Positions 1 through 13,535 of a stretch of 64,000 nucleotides of DNA are shown here, piece by piece. Source of the DNA: Straminergon stramineum (Eukaryota > Streptophyta > Bryopsida > Hypnales > Calliergonaceae). Under the pieces are notes generated by a model. That model did no database searches and had not been told where the DNA came from. It worked only from the letters and a program-made list of their open reading frames with translations. The translations under genes were made by a program, and so were the position numbers. Within the stretch, counting starts at the first letter, position 1; every line of letters begins with the position of its first letter. The DNA lies in the NCBI GenBank assembly GCA_963920665.1, contig OY987265.1:29765001-29829000 (forward strand). The letters run 5' to 3'.

Positions 1-89
1 AGGCGTTTTATTAAGATCTAGGAGCATGGTTTGTTCAAGTTATGTAATAGCATGAAGTTGAAAGTATGTTATGATGGGCATGTCTTTTC

Positions 90-1038
90 TTAACCCATAA
101 ATGTATTTAACTATGTTTTCACCAAAAACACTCCAAAATAGCCATTTCTATTACATGTACCAAATTTTAGAAAAAAATATAGTATTGAACACCTATAACC
201 ATAGGATCTTGTAGTATGTTGGGTTGAGAAGATGTAGAAAAAATTTCAGAAATTTTCACCTTGTAGATTGCAAGATATTAGCATTTAAATTGACAAAAAG
301 CCTTTTGGGGGCCCTGCAAAAACCCAGGCAGCTGCACTTCACAAGGTCAAATCATTATGAAAAAATGTCCAAAATGGTTGTAACTCTTTGGATTCTCTCT
401 TCAAGTCAAGTTGGATACATGTTTGAAAATTTTTATATTATTTGGAAGTGTACAACATATAGGAAAAAATTAGAAAGTAGAAAGAAGTAGAGAATGATTC
501 AAAACACTAAATTGTTAACAATTTATTTATAGAATCAAAAAATGCCAATCATAATGGTTGTAATGTCGTAATAAACAATCTACACCTGAATTTTTTTTCC
601 AAAAATAATGAAAATTGAGTTAAATAAAGGTCTTCAAAGTTTATTTTAGAGTGGAGATTCCATAACTACCTACAAACTACCCATAACTAAAACTCTTCAT
701 AACTTTCATCTCATAAATCAAAATGGAATGATTCAAAGCTTTCCACGTATACATAAATCTAGAAAAACAATTTCAAATTTTTATTTAAAAATAAAGTGAT
801 TTTTAAAGAAGTTTTTTTTGATGCCCGAGCTGGCCGCCTAGCAATGAAAACTGCATATCATACAATAACTTTTCAACCATGTACTCAAATGTTATGAAAA
901 TTGTTGGGCCTTAAAGTTACTCTTTGGGCACATGTTGTGTGAAAATTTTAAATAAAAAAAATAAAAATATCATCCGTAGTGAGTTGCCCCAAATCACTAT
1001 GTTGCCAAAAAAAAGCCATTTGGTCCTTTAGAGGTTAA
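90..1038 (+). mobile_element. TTAA-flanked repeat, family F1, copy A
   Basis: A 949-bp copy of a repeat that also occurs at 58471-59565 and 31142-32014, and inverted at about 33853-34772. It starts TTAACCCATAAATG and ends CTTTAGAGGTTAA, so its ends are an imperfect inverted repeat with TTAA outermost. Internal blocks are shared with copy B in the same order, for example 'agattgcaagatat', 'aaaaaatgtccaaaatgg' and 'aatggaatgattcaaagctt'. No transposase is visible, so it is non-autonomous. The short reading frame at 224-490 lies wholly inside it and is not taken as a gene. Confidence 0.7.
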
Positions 1039-2739
1039 GTAGAATGAAAGTTATTACTTTTGTACCATTTTTTGAGGATGGTGATAATGGTGATGTTGTA
1101 AGAGTTTCAGTGAAACTAGTCCAATGTGTGGTCTGTAGTGCTAATTCTAGTCTAATTTTGGCATATCTATTTCTAGTCCATATGTATTGAAAGGTAGTGC
1201 TTATAGAGCCAAAAGTACTTTCTCTAGGAAATAGTAAGTAATATGCAGTAAGTTGAAGTGATCATGTTGTAGCCGGAAAGAGAACTAGGAATGTGCTAAT
1301 TTAAATGTGGTGATGAGATGGAATGTTATTTGATTTGGTAGTGTTCAATGGAAGTATTTAAGACAATAAATTTTTAGAACTATGTATTTTTATCTTTTAT
1401 ATAATGAAAATATTTCTATTTCAAATGATTATATTGATGGTTGAAGTGGGTGGTATAATGGTTGATGATTAATGGATTATATCCAAAGTCATACAAGGCT
1501 TGAGTTATTACAGGAATTGTATTTAGACTACTAATCCTAAACAATAACAAGACGGAAGTGTGTTTGGGACTACTTTTAAAGTGTTAATTTTATTTAATTT
1601 TATATTAATATTTTAGTAAATTGTGTTTAACAATGTGTGACTTGTTATATGGGAAGGATTTTTGCAAGAAACACTTGTACAATTTGTTGTATTTTGTTTG
1701 ATTTGCAAGAAAAAAAACACTTTTGGAATAAAATATGTTTTTTTTAAACAAGGAAAGATTTGACAATTATTATAATAGTAAAAATAATATTCTCTCAAAT
1801 ATTTAGGCCTAAAAAATTATTCTCTTGAGTGTCTTGCATAAAATAGAGAAACTAAAAATTTCAAGATAATAAATATTTTTTCCGTTTTCATTTTTAGAAA
1901 ATAAAAAACTTTTTAAAAATTAAAATAAAACATGAAAATGATTTTCAAGCTAAAGGAGATTTTAATCAATTACTTATATCTTGATTAAAAAAAAGAATTC
2001 TACAAATCTATGTAATGATACAAAGTTAGCACGTTATGAATACATGTGCAAGATGGAGAAATGTTATTTTCTTAAAACTAATGAGTCAATACCTAATATT
2101 CTTGTAGATGAATTTGGATTCCAATTCTGAACTTGAAATTTGTAGTTTTAGGTATATGAGAGTACTAAGAAGTAAAAACCTCTTAAAGGAATTTTGAATG
2201 ACTGATTGACATCCAATAGGGGGTACTAAAACAACAAATTAAAGAGAATGATCTTGTACACCTTTAATCAAAATTTGGGATCCTTATGAATTTCAAAAAA
2301 GAAATTAAAGTAAAAAAAACAAGAAAAATACTACTACTATGCAACATGTGACAAGAAATAGTACAAGAGTTTATTGCAATTGCTTGAAGCAAATTCTTTG
2401 TAGAATAAAAGTCATTTGGCCTATTGTTGGTTACTTGGATGGTGTTCACTTATATTTGTATATTATGATCTTCATTTTTGTGCCAAATTGGTTAGTGTCT
2501 TTATATTATTTTTTATTTGTGAATCAATTTATGGGGACTATTTGAAGCTCAAGCATGTGTTTAGGTGTTTTTTTATCTAATAGGTTTCATTGGGGTTCTT
2601 GGTTATGAATGATTTCTTCAATGTGAAGTCCATTGTTGATAAGGGTACACACTTTTAATGAATGGTGTAAATGTATTATATTGACTTCTGAAATCATCAT
2701 TTTTCAATTATGGTCCTCCATCTACGAGAGTAATTTTTT
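1039..2739. other. AT-rich intergenic, nothing recognised
   Basis: No exon-like reading frame, RNA gene or clear repeat end was found. Short reading frames here are of a length expected by chance in AT-rich DNA. Confidence 0.5.
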
Positions 2740-3750
2740 TTAACCCATAAAGTCGTCAATGTTCCATCAAGAGACAATTGAAGGTTTAGGTAGAGTACTA
2801 CGTTCTCCATTTTTGATGCGATTCTAAAAATTCTTTTTGAAGATAGAAGAATACATTAGCTTTATGGAAATAAAATTTAATTTCTTGGTGCTCACAAGCA
2901 AAATTTATGCCATCCTAAGCTTAAAAAATAGTTTATCAAGCAATCAAAAAACCCAACAAAAATTTGAAACAAAAATTTAAAATCCATTTTTCATAGATTA
3001 TGGTTTTTTCTCTAGAAAAAGTTTTGATTCCTTCCATTTGAATCAATGGTGTAAAGTTATAGAGCTCCTTGTTTTGTAGTCAATTATAGCATCTTTTTGA
3101 GAGGATAATATAGTATATTTGTTTTTGAATTTAATTATTATCATTTTGAAAAATATCCACAAGGTTTAATTCGTTTGCAAGAATAATCTCACCATTGTGA
3201 TTAGTTTGTTTCGATTCCATCTTAGAACTATTAGTAGTTCAAATTTTAATTCTATCTTGAATCTTTCTTAACTCAACAATATCTTAAAGAATAAAGATCA
3301 AGTTTTTATTCTTGAATTTTTTTTTTCCTAGATTCTCAATTACATTCTTCAATATCAGAAATTAGAAATTCAAAATTGATTTAAAAAAAATTGTAAATTA
3401 AGAATATTCAAAGTCTTATAATCTAGTCACACAAGGAACAAAGAAATTTGTTTTCTATACTTTAAACAAAAACATCTTGCAATCTATGTGCTTAGGGTTT
3501 TAGAAATGCCTTCCACACATTCTTCTATTAGTCTAGTACAATACCCTACAATTAGATGTACAAAAACAATTAAAAATTGCCATATTTTTTTTAGTAATTG
3601 TAGAATCACAAAAATTCCAAGACCTTTTTACATCAAAAAACCACTGAAAACTGTCAATTCTTTAGTAATTGTAGAAAATCTTGAACTTTGGAGAGCCAAA
3701 TTTAATTTTGAAGTTTGTTTTTGAGTAGAGAGGATTTGTGTAGACTTTTA
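2740..3750 (+). repeat. Decayed dispersed repeat, family F5, copy 1
   Basis: It starts at TTAACCCATAAAG (2740) and shares scattered blocks in the same order with 36090-37100. Examples are the 'aagcaaaatttatgcc' block near 2900 and the stretch near 3480-3560, where 'cttgcaat' is followed by a 'ttccaca' block. The right end is not defined. Its start resembles the F1 and F2 termini, so it may be a diverged TTAA-type element. Confidence 0.4.
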
Positions 3751-4604
3751 CAAATTAAATGACTATTTTCATCATTTTTTGAAGGATAAAGCATTCTAAA
3801 AGTAGAAGAATGGATACCAATTTTTGTGGTTAGTCTTGGTAATACTAAACATCCTCCATTTTGGGCTATTATGTAGTTTGTGAGTCCTCTCTAAATTTTT
3901 CCTACTCTTCCTACATCATTGTATGCATCCCTCAATTATTCTCCAATACACGTTGAATACACAATTTTAAATGAAAATGCTTCTAGTCTTTATAAATCTT
4001 TTGGTAATTGTTTTGTAATATTTGGTATATAATTGGGCAAGTCACATATACCTTCTTGTAAGGATATGATTTTCTTGTCAAGAAATCTGATTGCTACCAT
4101 TGAGAAGGGAATCTGCATGCAACACTTGGCCTTATGACAATGTCAACAATTTTGAGATTTTTTTGTTTTATTATTGTAAAGGGGCTTAATACTTGATCCC
4201 TACCTTTCAGAAATTTGGTAAGTATAATGTGTTTTAGTAGTTTCCATTTTTAAGGAGCTATTAGTATTCTAAGGTAGGCACATGGTTCATTTTGGAGTAA
4301 TATTGTTAGTTTTGATATTTGATATTCTTTGATTCTTTATAAGCTTTTGATATGAATTTGGAGTGCCATGTTTGCTTGTTTGCATATCTAAATATGGCAC
4401 ATTCGAGGGGACGTTTCTTATGAATTCTTGCCAAGTTTTGATTACATGTTTGATGTTGGTTGTGGCACTAGATTTGATGTGGGCTACAATCTTTAATTAC
4501 ACAACACTTCAGAAAGTTTAGGCATATTTGTAAGAATAGAATTTGAAAATTATGTTGTTAGGGCCCGCGGTTTTACTATTGAATTGTTGGATGTGTCTGA
4601 CTAA
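3751..4604. other. AT-rich intergenic, nothing recognised
   Basis: No gene, RNA or repeat boundary could be supported. Confidence 0.5.
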
Positions 4605-5024
4605 TAAGATAGACCAGCCCATTTCCGCCAGCTTCTTGTAACCGCCATCCTAGTTTTGGCCCCATCACCACCATAAAACTCACCCAAGTCCATTCACTAT
4701 TCTGACAATTTCAGTGCATTAAATCCAACTTCGGTAACATGTCAACCTTTGATTGGTGGAAACGCTATTGTTAATAGGTAAATGTAATGGCAGTTATAGA
4801 TTTAGGATAGGACATTTATGACTCTAGTCTAGTGGTGGATTTGTAATTTAGGGCAGACCACTTTAAAAATTCATAAAAATTACAATTTTTATCGAAAATT
4901 TATAATTCCAATTGGGTTTGATTCATGAAACATGCGCACACCTCTGAAAAATATATGCCCCTCCTAGAGTTGGTCCTAATATACTAAGATTGCAAATCAG
5001 GGTGGTAATAGGTTGGTCTACCTA
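4605..5024 (+). mobile_element. TA-flanked inverted-repeat element (copy 1)
   Basis: About 420 bp. The left end reads TAAGATAGACCAGCCCATT and the right end, read inverted, is TTAGGTAGACCAACCTATT. The body from about 4850 ('gggcagaccacttt') to the right end matches the right part of 58047-58471. No protein is encoded, so it is a MITE-like non-autonomous element. The flanking TA is clear on the left, and one base appears lost on the right. Confidence 0.65.
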
Positions 5025-5899
5025 AGTAAAGATAGTCATGTTGCGGAGTTCCCTCATTTTTCTACATTAAAGTCATTTAGGTCGTACCATGGGTAATTCT
5101 GTACTCTGCCTGTACTTTCCGTAAGAGGATTCGGTTCTTGGGAGCAAGTTGAAACACCTGGATGATTCAAAAAAGATTGTTGAATATAGAATCCTTCAGC
5201 TCTACTTTAAGGGTTTGTTAATAGAACGAGAGTTACAAGGTATGTCGTACCAATTTGGCTAATGCAACAAATTCATTAATGATAATGTGCACTGTGGTGC
5301 GTTTGTAAGGTCACAGTATTTAGTTACATTTGTTTCAATCGACCCAACTTGCTTGGGCAATAATTCATGCTATGATTACCATTTCATAATATTTATTAAA
5401 GCCACCAGAATCCACATTGTTCACATTATTGCACGCCGCCTAACATGACGAGATGCTCATACATGAAAGCAAAACATGAGATAACATAGAGCTCAATATT
5501 TAAGTTTCCTCGTCACGCGGAACACCATTCCAGAACCAGAGGTTAGGTTAGATGCGAACGACCCAAATCTCTAACAAATTAAATTCTAGAACCTTGGGCG
5601 GACGTTCCTGCTTCTGAATCAGAGCTGCAACCGACGGATTTAACCAAAAGTGAGTATTAATTGATAAAAAATATGTTACAGAGAAAAAATCCCTCACCTT
5701 CAGAGAGTTCCAATGACTCAAATCAGTCGCTAGATATTCCTAATTTACACAGGGAATCACAGTGGAGCGAGCGACTGTAAAATGGAAGTGGTTCTGAAAG
5801 TTCAATGGCAACGGCACAGACCACTTCCAGTACACTATTGAAGGAACTGCAAACCCGCCCATGTCCACTAATACCGCAAGACCAAATTACAGTTCCACT
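5025..5899. other. 3' flank of the CDCA7-like gene
   Basis: Less AT-rich than the DNA to its left and probably partly the 3' UTR and downstream flank of the minus-strand gene that ends at 5900. No other gene was recognised. Confidence 0.35.
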
Positions 5900-8437
5900 T
5901 CAGCTGGTGACGCGTCTTCTCAGCCTGTGAGCAATAGTTTCAGGCGTGTTCTTGGGTCTGTCTGATGAATCGTCAGTGTCGGAATCTAAGACAAGAATTC
6001 GCCCCGGAAGATTGTCATCCACAGGTTCTGATTTAGCATGAAGCCTGGCTTTTGGAGCAGAACCATAAAACGCTGCCTTCCCTGAAAGACTTTTCTTCAG
6101 AGGTCTGCCTCGACGTTTCTGGGGTGGAGGCTCCTCGGCGTTCATTTCACTTGCTGCTTCGTTTTCAGGAACATTTGGTTGCCTTTGACCACTATTCGGG
6201 TTCATCGGCTTCTCTCCTCCTTTAGACCCAGTCGATGCTCCACGCCGAGAACGCCATCCCGCCGACAAAAGTGTGGACTGAATCTCTGACTCCTTCTCTT
6301 GGACCTCTGATTCCTTCTTCGGTTTCACAAGGATGGTTGGAAGTGAGTCCTCGTCGGTGTCCTCTAATTTCGGTGCGTAAGTGGGCGTCTTTAACTCAAC
6401 TAATTCCGGTTCCAACGTTGGTTGTTCGCCATCTGCTCCCTTATCATCCACTGCTTGAACTACACGTCGGGTGAGGATGAGGTAATGAGCCACAGACTCA
6501 TAACCAAGGCTCTTGATCTGGAGGAGAAAGGTAATATGAGATTTGAGAAATATAACAACCCAGACCAGGACATGATTACAGCCTAACATGAACATGCCAG
6601 GCAATGCCAACACTTCTAATTCCTCGCAAGCTTCTGGAAGGTCGGATATTGTAGGGACATAATTTAAAACTTAATTGATAGGAACAGCGAGGAACATACT
6701 TTTTTGTAAAGGGTGCCAGTCGGTGTCCAGCCTCGTTTGAGCCGACAAAAACTACAATTGCAGATGCCTCGGCAAACTGGACATTCCCAATTCTCATTCT
6801 CATTTGCCTCCACGACGTTCTCTCCATACCTAGAAGTGTCAGTTCAGCTAGTTCAGTAAGACACAACGGACTTTTCATGGACCAATTGCGTGACCCTTGC
6901 ACGAATTCAATGTGTCTTTTTCGCCATTGGTGCATCGTAGACAAACGAAAATCCACGGTTCCCAGGAACACACCTCATATATAAACAGTCTCCACAAAAT
7001 TGTCCATGAAGCGACTGGCAGTTGCTGCATGATGTACGACGACCCATCGTCTTTTGCCTGCCAAAGGAAACCACGTCCACTGAATATTCTGAAATTCTCT
7101 GTCTTTCAATTCGAATAAACCGTCTAGTGACTGTATTGATTCAAAATGCATCACATTGCGGTTACAGGAAAGAAAATCCACATGTGGAGGCAAGGTACCG
7201 GCATTGGTGACAAGTCTTCCCACGAACAGGATCGTAAACGCGAGTGCCATTAACGTATCCATCAACAAAGAGGCGCCACTCATTCTTCGCAGTTCCTAAG
7301 AGCTTCTCATCCTCCTCAGTGTAGATTTCAGGCCGGAAACCTCCTGTGCCTGCCAGGTGTGCCTTGCGACCTGCCGACTTCTCTTTCCCTTCACCATGCC
7401 TTCTTCCTTCGACGTAGGAAACTACAGGGGTTCCTGACAACCTGCAAGTGAACACCAGCACAGGAATGAATCACAAGTCTGCACCAAAAATCTGGTTGGA
7501 GATAATAACCATCATACAAAAGGTTAAGGTTCCTGCTCCGCAAACGTGCCGTGCAGTGAGGATATAAGGTATTTCAGAAAATCATCAGTGACCTCAAACA
7601 GTAAGAGTTCATGGCTATTAAATAACCAATTTACTTGACGACATTGTGAGACATACAATTCAGAGGAGATAAATTTTTTTATCCCCAAGAGATGGAAGAA
7701 AATTAAATATGTAGGGTCGATAAGTCATAAAACTGGTCAAAAGAGAGTCGTCGGTTTGAAGTAGTCAAAGGATTAAAAACACGAGGCCTCTTGAACCTAA
7801 AAGGGTTCAAAGCCACCCTCATAGAACACAAAACCATTCAGAGACAATTCGGTGGGGCATTCTGCGCATGATTACAGCAACCACGAGTCGTATCAGCCCG
7901 TACAGCCAAAAGATCAAATGAAGACGGTGTAGGGATACAAGTCGGGAGTTGACCATCAATGAAAGACAAAACGAAGGACCAAGTCAGAGAAGGCGTAGGG
8001 TAGACACCGACATCAGCGATAAAGAGATAAAGGACAATGCACCACAGGGCATGGACAAGTAAACACCGACAAATGCATAAGAAAGAACAGATCTCAAGCT
8101 GGTCAGATAGATTGAGACGGTGAACCCAAGATCAACCCAGAGACCAAGCGACGAAACCAAGGCGTCTGAAGCTCACTGCTATCTGCTTGTGTTACACATA
8201 CCGAGAGGAGCGCCGAGCTGGACCCATCACTCGCGGCGTGGAGGGACTGGTCCGCGGCTTCCCACGGCCCGACGAGAGTCCAGGGCCACGAACAGACTCA
8301 GAAAGAGACTTCGAGAGGCTCAGGATTCCCAGTTCTTCCATGCGCTTCTGATTCTCTCGCAACCTCTCGTTGCGCAGCTTCTCGTACTCCACCTCCCCGC
8401 CATCCGAGCCACACTCTCGCCCTCTCTTCACCGCCAT
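5900..8437 (-). CDS. CDCA7: CDCA7-like 4CXXC_R1 zinc-finger protein with AT-hook
   Basis: Five exons on the minus strand: 8437-8202, 7441-7199, 7057-6974, 6829-6700 and 6517-5900. All introns are GT-AG. The joined length is 1311 nt, a 436-residue protein, and the phase is kept at each junction. Residues 18-45 form the basic helix usual at the family N-terminus (YEKLRNERLRENQKRMEELG). The zinc-finger domain runs from about 150 to 250 with cysteine pairs CHQC (156-159), CSNC, CGDC, CPVC and the CNCSFC cluster. It ends in the family block GYESVAHYLI. An AT-hook core (KRRGRPLKK, about 365-373) lies in a low-complexity acidic/basic tail. CDCA7 proteins partner HELLS/DDM1-type nucleosome remodellers and support DNA methylation; nuclear location is inferred. 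The start at 8437 was preferred over 8485 because the conserved part begins after it. All metal-binding cysteines appear present, so it is probably functional. Confidence 0.93.
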
Positions 8438-10450
8438 TCCTGCTCGATCACCTTCAGGTCCTCTAAGTTTTCTTCGCTCACTCACACACTAACTCAGAAC
8501 CTAAACACCACACAGGGTTCTCCAAAATAGCACACAACAGCCATTGCCTCCTCTCTCAAAGGAATTCAAACAACCAAAGCAACAACAGGAACACTGGCGA
8601 CCGATGCACCTACGCAACGAGAACTTCTAGGCATTCTCAGCAAAGCGAAGGAAGAATCAGCTTCAGCAAACAGAAGGCAAAAGACTTCTGTGCGCAGAGG
8701 CGGAGCAGGGACTTGGCGAGAACGAAAAGAAAGGCGGCGGAAATCAAAGCCAATGCAGAGTGCGGACCATTCGAAACTCAAATACAGCGGAAACAACTAA
8801 TAAATTGGACGAGCTTGTTGTGTCAGAAAACAATTCAATTGTTGTATGACTGGCATCCTATGTCAGGCCCTACACCCTCCTTCATCTTAGGATCTCGGAT
8901 CCCATAGCTGAGAATGTCCTCTGACAGGGGACTTGGGACCCGAAATGTTTGGCATACCCGTCCGGTAACGGCTAGTTTGTCTTCTAGAGTAGGCGCCCTA
9001 GCTTCTCCATCATTTGAATTCTGATCTTTGATGAGTGTATCTAACTAAATCGTACGGAGAGGTCATGAGACTTGACGAGGGGGATGACTGAAAATCTTTT
9101 CGTCTCCTTTCGTAAACTGTCATGTCGACGGTAAGGGGTCGACGTACTACCCGCCATCATGTGAGACAGTTATTGGGGTCGTGGCGCTCAACCCTAATTT
9201 TCAAATAGCGAATGTATGAAGTCCCAGAAACTCTCTGCTCCTCTCGATGAGAAATTGCAATCTACACTGTGTGATTGTCATACACTTTCATGGAATTTCT
9301 TAGGTTGAAGAGCGATGAGTCCAATGTTTTAGTCACGATTTCTCACACCCTCGTGATATTTTACATTGTATCAACGACCTGAAGAGCCCTAATTTACGAT
9401 ATCCTACTCATCTGGATGCTCTTCTTGGCGGTAGCTTGCTTGTTGCTGAAATCCTTGTAGTTTTCGTGTGAGTACCTTACTCTTGTTTCTTAGTTTTTTT
9501 CAACAGGTTTCCTTGCCTTGGATTACATGAGAACATTCTGAGCCGCTTTTAAATATCTACTGGCAAGACCTGAATGACTACCTAAATGTTCCCAAGCGCT
9601 GCAAACGTTTCAAGCGATCCAAAGGCGCCTTCATTCTTTCAGGTCAGACACGGTCCCCGGCCCCATACAACAATCGAAGCACCAATGCTCCACATCTTTT
9701 GCCAAGCAGACTTTGGCCATGCTGTAGTCTTTTAATTAAGGATTCAACAGATGCGTCTACTGTAGTGGTCGATTCCTCAGATGTGCGATTTCCTATCACC
9801 AATTGGAAATTATGAAAAACATCGTGAATCACCCAATGGTGGAGTTCCCTCTTTGTTCTGTTAGTCTTTGTGTGCCGAAATTTTAATGAATGTGCGAATT
9901 ACTGCACACAGTAAGGAAGTGTGTGTTGTATGGAAACAACTTGGTGGAAGCTCATCGTAACTCATAGTTTCCAGTGAAGTTTAGCATCAGTTCCTGCTTT
10001 GTAAGAAATCCTAATTTCTCTTTACGAAATTGGATTGAGCATGATGCAGGTACATCTCCTCTAACTCTTTCAAGTCCATGCACTTTTGCCTGCAGTATGA
10101 TTTACATTCTTTAATGCCTTCATGCCTCAAATTGGAAGGCTGCATCATGCCTTCATTTTCCTTGCAGGCTTGCACATCGACAAGCTTTTGAATTGCACAC
10201 TAGCTAGATGTTAAGACATCATTTAGATATTGGATTCTCCATTGCCCCTTCCACATTTATGTTTCATTATCTTAAAACAAATGCCTCATTGGGATGAATG
10301 GCATATGCTGATTGGTACATCGATGTTTTCAAATGTCCTATTACATCAACTTGGTGGAATGAAAATTGAATTGTTGAAGAGTAATTGAATACAATCAAGC
10401 TATGACATAGGGCTTTTTTTTTTGCGAAATTTCTGTCAGAATTTGACACC
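8438..10450. other. 5' flank of the CDCA7-like gene; intergenic
   Basis: 8438 to about 8700 is GC-richer and is probably 5' UTR and promoter of the minus-strand gene. The rest holds only short reading frames (for example 62 residues, minus strand, at 9644-9832) that I cannot assign to any family. Confidence 0.4.
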
Positions 10451-10580
10451 CTAGTATTGTGATTGTAGCTATAAAATTCACAATGTGTCAAATTGAGGAT
10501 TCAAAGAAAACAACACTAGTATTGTGATTGTAGCTATAAAATTCACAATATGTCAAATTGAAGATTAAAAGAAAACAACA
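10451..10580. repeat. 65-bp tandem duplication
   Basis: Two adjacent copies of a 65-bp unit beginning 'ctagtattgtgattgtagc', at 10451 and 10516, with only a few differences. It looks like a recent local duplication. Confidence 0.85.
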
Positions 10581-13535
10581 CAAGATGAGACCAATCCAAG
10601 ATCATGAAAGCATGAGAGATAGTTGCTTTTTTGAATCAATCCAATCCAAAGCGTAAGGGTACTCATGACTATTATACACCTTCAATTGGCTATTATTTTT
10701 CAATTTTCAAAAAGGTTTTAGTATCTAAAAATAGCCCCCAATTGAATATTATACTTGTCAATTGGGGATTTTCTTAGAGTACTACTTTGAGCCCCCAAAA
10801 ATAAAATTTGGAGGGGATGGTCTTCTATAGACTATTAGCAACTATTTGGAGGAATAATAAAAATAACTAATTCTAGTATGTTGTATGGAAGCATACAATG
10901 TGAGCATCTTTTTGCTTGCATTTTGAAATATGTAAAATATTATTTTAGTATTTCTTTTAGAAAATGACTAGCCCTATAGAGGTGTTATAAATTGCCAAAA
11001 AAAATCATTTTCCAATTTTTTTTCTTAATTTTCACAAATTAAAACAATAAAGTATCTATTTTCCTAAAAATTTGCAATTTTTGAGTTCCCCTACTTATAC
11101 AATTTTTTCTATGCTTTATCTTCCTAGGGTACAACCTTCACAAATGTATATATTGGCTATATTTTTAAAAAAAATCTAATTTTAAGACACTCATAGAAAA
11201 TAACATGAGTATTGTGAAAATGCAACAAAATCAATAGTTGTTTCTTGCATTCACCCCAACACACTAGATAAAATGTAAAAACCTATATTTAGACTTCAAC
11301 TACAAGCACTACTTAAAATATATTATTCTATATCGTACCATATGGTGACAAAAACAATATAGGATTATAACATACAATTACTTGCAAAGTTAAAAATAAT
11401 AATGTCCCTATTGAATGAAATCTAAGAAATTATTAATAATGATCTTCAAAATTGATCTAAGATTTCTACTACTTCAAACTCCTAGAGAGTAACACTTTGA
11501 AATGATATTTGTTGGACTCCCCATATGTCCCCATATTTCCCCATATTTAATGGTTGTAGCCATGGAAGGCCAACTTCTCAAACTCTTTATCAAGGAATTT
11601 CCCAATAGAAGAGACTTCTTTCCTAATACTCAAGTCTAAAGGATTCCCCTAATTATAGTAGTGCCAATATGTAAGCAGTGTCTATGGATTCCAAATAGGT
11701 GGTGGCAAAATTTCCAAAATTGATCTACAATATCGTCTGCCTTGTCAAAGAATTTAGTCATAAGATGTTTTTTAGCTACATTCAAGGGCCGTTTCACACT
11801 CATTCCCCATGCTTAGAAACATCCACTACTAGCCAAAATTAAAAATTATGAAAATAACTTCAAATTTTAATAATATTTTTTCAAAATTCAAAAAAAATAT
11901 TGAAAAAATGAATTTATTATTATTATTTGATGTGGCAGTTGCTTTGCCATGTTAGCTTGTTGTTGTAGCCAAGTTCCAATAGTCTGAGAACTTGGGGAAC
12001 TCACAGTCCTATGGACTAGTTGAATTTCATGTAATACATCAACTGATTTATGGGACTTCCAAAGTCCAAGCTATTATGGTATTCACAAGGACAATAAGTG
12101 TGTTTGTTGGCAATAAATGTCAAAGTTGTTTCCTCTACTTTTCTTCACTTGGACTAGATATTCATTATCTTTGAAAGAAATTTGTACACACATATCTACC
12201 AAGTTTGATATGTCAACTCAACTTCATATAGGAACCATGTGCATACTTTACATTTCAATCACAATACATCACCCTTGAGGAAGTTACTAGTACGAAAAGT
12301 AGAAACCATGTGAGAGATATTATAGGGTGCATTTTATTAAATAGATCTATTATTTACAAATTGAATAGAAATATGATAAGGTGAATTTATTTCATTTTGG
12401 AGACAATATAAATACTATAAGGTGTCATTAAAGTAGGATTGTAGAAAAATAGTTCTTCTATTGTAGTATACAATTAATTCGGGTATCTATATTTTTTCAA
12501 TAAGATGCCTTCTTTTACATTGGTTTGAATTGGATTCGATTGCCCCTATAAAGTTTGATGCCCTTTGATGGATGAAAAATAAGTAGAATGGATGCAAATA
12601 CAAGGTTTTGTTAAGAGCATTGTGACATTTTCAATTTTATGGGTTTATGATTTGGATCGATCTCCATGCATTATTTTTCTCCGTGTTGTGCTTGCTATAA
12701 GTCTAGTTTTCTTTTATATTTCATATGTTTCTTGTATTTCAAAGTCTAAGGCTTGGTGTATCATATTCTTCTTCATGTCTTTGCGCTTTCAGATATAGAG
12801 TTTTGTTTCATGAATCGTTAGAGGCTACAGGTCCCGAATACTTCACTAAACCTAGTAATCCATATATATGTGCATTGAGACTTTATATTTTGGGAGCTAT
12901 TTAGCAATTATTATATATTAGATATGCCCCTATTTTTTTCTATTTCTATTTTTTGCCAATTTTCCTATCCCCTATGGTAGTTAAAATTGAAATTTGAAGC
13001 ATTTACAGATGTCCCTATTATAATTGAAAAATTCATACACAATTTTAGGGTTGATTAATACAACATGTATACTCTAACTATCGTTGGACACAACCTATCC
13101 AAACATTACATATATAGACATCATAATTATATCAAACAATTCATATAAATAAATCATACATGTATAATGGGAGAAAAAAACACAAAACTAAAAATCCCAC
13201 AAGTATTATAATATTGGCTAAGCTTAACTTATTAGCAATGCACCCTTGAACATCACCTGCCATATATTTGAGTTAGAGCAAATGAATAGACAACAACCCC
13301 AAATGAAATGTTGTTCATTAATTTGTCAATTTGTAGATGGAAAATGGAGCTCCCTCTGTGGGTTCTTCCCCTCTTTGTTAGACTACCCTTTGAATAGAAT
13401 TACAAATTATATTATATGGATCTTTACTATATATAGTTTAGTATTTGTAATATTGTATGCTTCAAAAAAGTGATGTGCACTATAATAACTTAAATATTTT
13501 TAAAAATGTACCATGTAGTAGGTCTCATCTTGTTT
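10581..13535. other. AT-rich intergenic, nothing recognised
   Basis: About 3 kb without a supported gene, RNA or bounded repeat. Reading frames are short and have no family resemblance. Confidence 0.45.

Noticed and set aside
8120..8530. 136-residue plus-strand frame.
   Set aside because: It is antisense to exon 1 of the CDCA7-like gene, which has family similarity and correct splicing.
9644..9832. 62-residue minus-strand frame (MIHDVFHNFQLVIGNRTSEES).
   Set aside because: No recognised family, no supporting neighbours or splice partners, and a length common by chance.
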